This document shows, piece after piece, positions 40,943 to 43,645 of a stretch of 43,645 nucleotides of DNA. The number at the start of each line of letters is the position of its first letter. Within the stretch, counting starts at the first letter, position 1. This DNA comes from Candidatus Bathyarchaeota archaeon (lineage in GTDB: Archaea > Thermoproteota > Bathyarchaeia > TCS64). A program made the translations under genes and the position numbers. The notes beneath the pieces are model-generated. The model was given only the letters and a program-made list of their open reading frames with translations, was not told the origin of the DNA and ran no database searches. Where the stretch lies: contig JADHWM010000008.1 in NCBI GenBank assembly GCA_016783485.1, positions 1 to 43,645 of the forward strand, written 5' to 3'.

Positions 40943-42430
40943 CTATGCGAGGAGTTCCTCGATGGCTTTCTCGAGCCTCTTGTGGGCATTCTCGTACCCG
41001 GTGAGCCTGTCGATCCCCCTCTTCTCGGCGTCCCCCACCTTCCTCAGCCTGTCCTCGGCCATCCTCCCCACCTCGATGGGGGCGGGGCCGCCGATGCTGG
41101 CCCTCCTCTCCACGTTGATCCGGGGGTCCGTGGCGGCCCTCAAGGACTCTTCGGAGAGCTCCAGCTCTGCCCCCCTGATCTCCCGGCTGATCTCGTTGAT
41201 CATCTCCAGGGGGACCTCGGAAAGTTTTAGCCCCTCCTCGATGGCCCTCCGGACGAGGCTCCCCACGATCTGGTGGGCGGCCCTGAAGGGTATCCCGGCC
41301 TCCCGGACCATGACGTCGGCGAGCTCCGTGGCGGTGATGTAGGCTGAGCCCAGGTTCTCCTCCATCCGCTCCGCGTTGACCTTGAGGGTGTCCACGACCC
41401 TATCGGTGATGTGGAGGGACTCGAGGAGCTCCGTCACCGAGTCGTCGAGGAGGAGGTTCGCCTCGTAGGTGTCGAAGTTGTGGCCCATGGGGAGGTCCTT
41501 GAAGACGGCGAGGGCGGCGGTGACCCTCCCGATCTGGTGGGCCGCCCTCCCCCGGACGGTCTCCTGGAGCAGCGGGTTCTTCTTCTGGGGCATGATGCTG
41601 CTGGTCCCGGCGAAGGCGTCGTCGAGCTCCACCATCCCGAACTCGTCGGTGGTCCAGATGAAGACGTCCTCGTGGATCCTGTTCAGGGTGCCCATCATGA
41701 GGGTGAGCCCGAAGACCGCCTCCAGGAGGTAGTCCCTGCTCGAGACGCACTGGAGGCTGTTCTCCAGGATGCCGTCGAAGCCTAGGAGGTCGGTGGTCCT
41801 GTACCTGTCTATCCTGTGCCCCGTGCCCGCGAGGGCGGCGGCCCCCAGGGTGTTCAGGTTGGTGCGTTTCAGGGTGTCCTCGAGGCGCTGGATGTCGTGG
41901 GCGAGGAAGTCGCTGTAGGCCATGGCCCAGTGGGCGAAGGTGATGGGCTGGGCGTGCTGGAGGTGGGTGTAGCCGGGCATGATGGTCTCCAGGTGGGCGC
42001 GGGCCTTCGCGATGAGGGTCCTCTGGAGCTTCAGGGCCGCCTCGATGACGGACTCGAGCTTGACCCGGGTGGTCATCCGGGCCGCGGTGGCGCTGAGGTC
42101 GTTCCTGCTCCGCCCGGTGTGCATCGCGCCCGCCGTCTCCCCGATCATCCCGATGAGGTGGCGCTCCGTGTTGGTATAGACGTCCCCGAGGCGGGGGTCC
42201 AGCTCCACGTCCCCGGCGGTGATCCCCCTGAGGGCACGCAGGATCTCCGTGGCCTGCCCCGTGGGGATGGAGCCCTGCTCCGCGAGCATCACCACGTGGG
42301 CCTTGTGCATCCAGATGTGGGCGTCGAAGAGCTCCCTCTGCTCACAGGCCCTTCTCCCGTAGATGTACTCGCTGGCGTCTCCGTCAAACTTCTTGTGGAG
42401 GCGCCCCTCCCTCAAACCTATCCAGGACAA
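40943..42430 (-). CDS. argH: Argininosuccinate lyase
   Basis: Splits argininosuccinate to arginine and fumarate. The fumarase/aspartase-superfamily signature is SSIMPQKKNP (about 275-284), with the catalytic serine. Other seen elements are TGRSRNDLSAT, the GYTHLQHAQP motif and DEFGMVELDD. The length of 495 residues is slightly above average because of a longer C-terminus. The ATG at 42430 is used. It is divergent from the LUD-domain gene; no argG or other arginine gene is nearby. Confidence 0.95.
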   Translation of the reverse strand: MSWIGLREGRLHKKFDGDASEYIYGRRACEQRELFDAHIWMHKAHVVMLAEQGSIPTGQATEILRALRGITAGDVELDPRLGDVYTNTERHLIGMIGETAGAMHTGRSRNDLSATAARMTTRVKLESVIEAALKLQRTLIAKARAHLETIMPGYTHLQHAQPITFAHWAMAYSDFLAHDIQRLEDTLKRTNLNTLGAAALAGTGHRIDRYRTTDLLGFDGILENSLQCVSSRDYLLEAVFGLTLMMGTLNRIHEDVFIWTTDEFGMVELDDAFAGTSSIMPQKKNPLLQETVRGRAAHQIGRVTAALAVFKDLPMGHNFDTYEANLLLDDSVTELLESLHITDRVVDTLKVNAERMEENLGSAYITATELADVMVREAGIPFRAAHQIVGSLVRRAIEEGLKLSEVPLEMINEISREIRGAELELSEESLRAATDPRINVERRASIGGPAPIEVGRMAEDRLRKVGDAEKRGIDRLTGYENAHKRLEKAIEELLA

Positions 42431-42504
42431 TAACTCTCACGATGAGAACTGGGGCGACCATATACTAAGGATTAACGAGGCTCCGAGGCCACAGGTTTTA
42501 AGCG

Positions 42505-43185
42505 ATGGAAGGCATTTCAGGCTCGGTGATCGGTTTGATGGAGGCAAGGGAGTGGCACGAGAAGCTCAAGGTCGAGAACACCCTGAACGCTCTCGAGAGA
42601 AACGGTTTCGACGTTATATTCTATCCTACTGCAGAGGAGGCCCTCGCCGGGGTCCTCGAGATGGTGCCCGACGGGGCGACGGTGGGTATCGGGGGCTCCG
42701 TGACCCTGAGGGAGATGGGGCTGGTGGACGCCCTGGAGAAGCGGGACGTGACCCTCGCGGACCACTGGAAGGCGGGGAATGAGGGGGCGTCCCCGGAGGA
42801 GGTCATGGAGATCAGGCGTACTCACATCAACTCCGACGTCTTCATCACGGGCACCAACGCAGTCACCGAGACCGGGGAGCTCGTGAACATCGACGGCACG
42901 GGGCAGAGGGTCGCCGCGATGATCTTCGGGCCTAAGAAGGTCATCGTCGTGGCGGGGGTGAACAAGATCACCGGGGACCTGGAGGAGGGGCTCTGGAGGG
43001 CGAGCAACATCGCCGCCCCCATGAACGCGAGGAGGCTCCACCCCAAGACCCCGTGCGCCGAGACGGGAGAGTGCGACGACTGCCTCGCCCCGGGGCGGAT
43101 CTGCAACGTCACCACCATCATCCACAGGAGGCCCAGGAGGACCCCCCTCACCGTGGTCCTCGTCGGGGAGAAGCTGGGGTACTGA
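42505..43185 (+). CDS. LUD-domain protein (LutC/YkgG-like)
   Basis: A 226-residue protein with the LUD domain of lactate-utilisation proteins: VGIGGSVTLREMGL, SDVFITGTNAVTETGELVNIDGTG and KVIVVAGVNKI. The C-terminal CAETGECDDCLAPGRIC adds four Cys residues that could hold a metal or Fe-S cluster. In bacteria LutC works with the Fe-S proteins LutA and LutB, which are not seen here. A TATA-like TTTTAAG at 42495-42501 is too near the ATG at 42505, so translation may really begin at the ATG at 42538 (MEAREWHEKL). Confidence 0.85.
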   Translation: MEGISGSVIGLMEAREWHEKLKVENTLNALERNGFDVIFYPTAEEALAGVLEMVPDGATVGIGGSVTLREMGLVDALEKRDVTLADHWKAGNEGASPEEVMEIRRTHINSDVFITGTNAVTETGELVNIDGTGQRVAAMIFGPKKVIVVAGVNKITGDLEEGLWRASNIAAPMNARRLHPKTPCAETGECDDCLAPGRICNVTTIIHRRPRRTPLTVVLVGEKLGY

Positions 43186-43187
43186 GG

Positions 43188-43253
43188 CTAGAGGGTGGAG
43201 AGCAGGGCCCTGATGTAGCTCGGGGAGAAGGGGTGGGCCGCCGTGGTTGTGGG
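43188..43253 (-). pseudogene. C-terminal remnant of an unidentified gene
   Basis: On the minus strand, a frame ending in TAG at 43188-43190 reads AAHPFSPSYIRALLSTL, with codon use like the neighbours. It would continue to higher coordinates but breaks off at about 43250, where G/C runs lead into the G/T tract. It looks like the real 3' end of a gene cut by an insertion, deletion or assembly join. It is too short to assign. Confidence 0.4.
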
Positions 43254-43500
43254 GGGCCCCCTTTTTTATGTGTTGGTTTTTTGGGGTTTTTTTGTTTTGT
43301 TTTTTGATTTGGAGGTGTTTGGGGGGTTCTTTTGGGTGTGTTTTGGTACTGTTTTTGCTACTGTTCAGCTACTGGTTTGCTTGTGTGGGGGTCTGTGGGT
43401 CCTTTGGGGTGTTTGGGGGGGTTCCTTTGTGGTTTTGGGTTGTTTTTGCAGGTGGGTTGGGTACTGGTTTGTTTTGGTGTGGGTTTGTCGTTCTTTCGTT
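43254..43500. other. Extreme G/T-skewed tract
   Basis: The plus strand is almost purely G and T: at 43261-43320 only four of 60 bases are A or C, and 43381-43440 contains no A. Runs of G (up to six) alternate with runs of T. All plus-strand frames stay open only because A is missing, giving Trp/Phe/Val/Gly-rich nonsense; the minus strand is Pro/Lys/Asn-rich. It resembles nothing else in the window. It may be an assembly artefact near a contig end, a G-quadruplex-forming region or foreign DNA. Confidence 0.6.
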
Positions 43501-43645
43501 GCCGGTGTCGCGCGCAGGCCCTTTCAATAATTATAGGTTTTAGGGCCGATGAGATGCTTTTCAACCAGCCGCTTCCCCCACACACGAGTAGACCAAACTC
43601 AAAACTCACATGATCGCCGTCAACAGAGAAGAACCCATGCCTCAC
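43501..43645. other. Window end with an inverted repeat, no gene seen
   Basis: GGCCCT at 43517-43522 and AGGGCC at 43542-43547 could form a 6-bp stem with a 19-nt AT-rich loop. A minus-strand frame runs through the whole end of the window but has no recognisable protein features. I see only one copy of the repeat-like segment, so it is not a CRISPR array. Confidence 0.3.

Noticed and set aside
43243-43543. Open plus-strand frames in the G/T tract
   Set aside because: Frames are open only because A is nearly absent; the products are Trp/Phe/Gly nonsense without codon bias or motifs.
43511-43550. Possible CRISPR repeat (segment with CTTTCAATAATTATAGG)
   Set aside because: Only one copy is present and no spacer-repeat pattern or cas gene is seen.

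Overview
The window is a gene-dense piece of an archaeal chromosome. Archaeal hallmarks seen directly are both subunits of DNA polymerase D, replication protein A, Alba, an Elf1-type zinc protein, Sec61-beta, geranylgeranylglyceryl phosphate synthase (GGGP synthase), a translin-family protein, the archaeal families DUF2070, DUF2153 and DUF99, and an intron-containing tRNA-Ser. Frequent GTG/TTG starts, TATA boxes about 25-30 nt before start codons and high G+C coding sequence fit this. PolD together with Alba and Elf1, and an S-layer-like coiled-coil/TM tail, suggest a TACK archaeon, perhaps Bathyarchaeia. That placement is inference.

Layout. 0-3.2 kb: start of a membrane protein (probably an ABC permease), a cupin, a 3' remnant of a coiled-coil/TM surface protein, a sensor-type HTH regulator, two small unknown proteins, tRNA-Ser(GGA) with a 21-nt intron at an unusual site, and DUF2153. 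3.3-8.9 kb: membrane dipeptidase, DegT-like PLP protein, type IV pilin-like protein, MTAP-family phosphorylase, TIGR04076 protein, threonine/serine ammonia-lyase, translin. 9.0-14.6 kb: cysS, an alkyltransferase-like/endonuclease V fusion with both active sites altered, an AbgB-like amidohydrolase, an MBL hydrolase, and a winged-helix regulator. 14.7-18.3 kb: an RHH-type regulator, DUF99, and a leftward run of membrane-tethered HTH, cupin and PolD small subunit.

18.3-19.9 kb is a strongly AT-rich island. It has about 0.94 kb without genes, ten copies of a TGTGAT/ATCACA half-site (mostly paired at 10, 11 or 20 bp), and one AT-rich gene. It lies between the leftward PolD small-subunit run and the rightward nadE-elf1-GGGP synthase-PolD large subunit-Sec61-beta run, so it is a good candidate replication origin with non-ORB iterons.

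19.9-29.4 kb: that rightward run, then DUF2070, Alba and a class III aminotransferase/racemase. 29.4-36.0 kb: RPA with a tiny membrane protein upstream, a SWIM zinc protein (start region probably frameshifted), a phosphoesterase, and a leftward radical SAM, M28 peptidase and YczE-like cassette. 36-43.2 kb: DinB, M24 peptidase, a REC-PAS-PAS-PAS-PAS-kinase, argH and a LUD protein. The last 450 bases are a C-terminal gene remnant running into an extreme G/T tract, with no credible gene.
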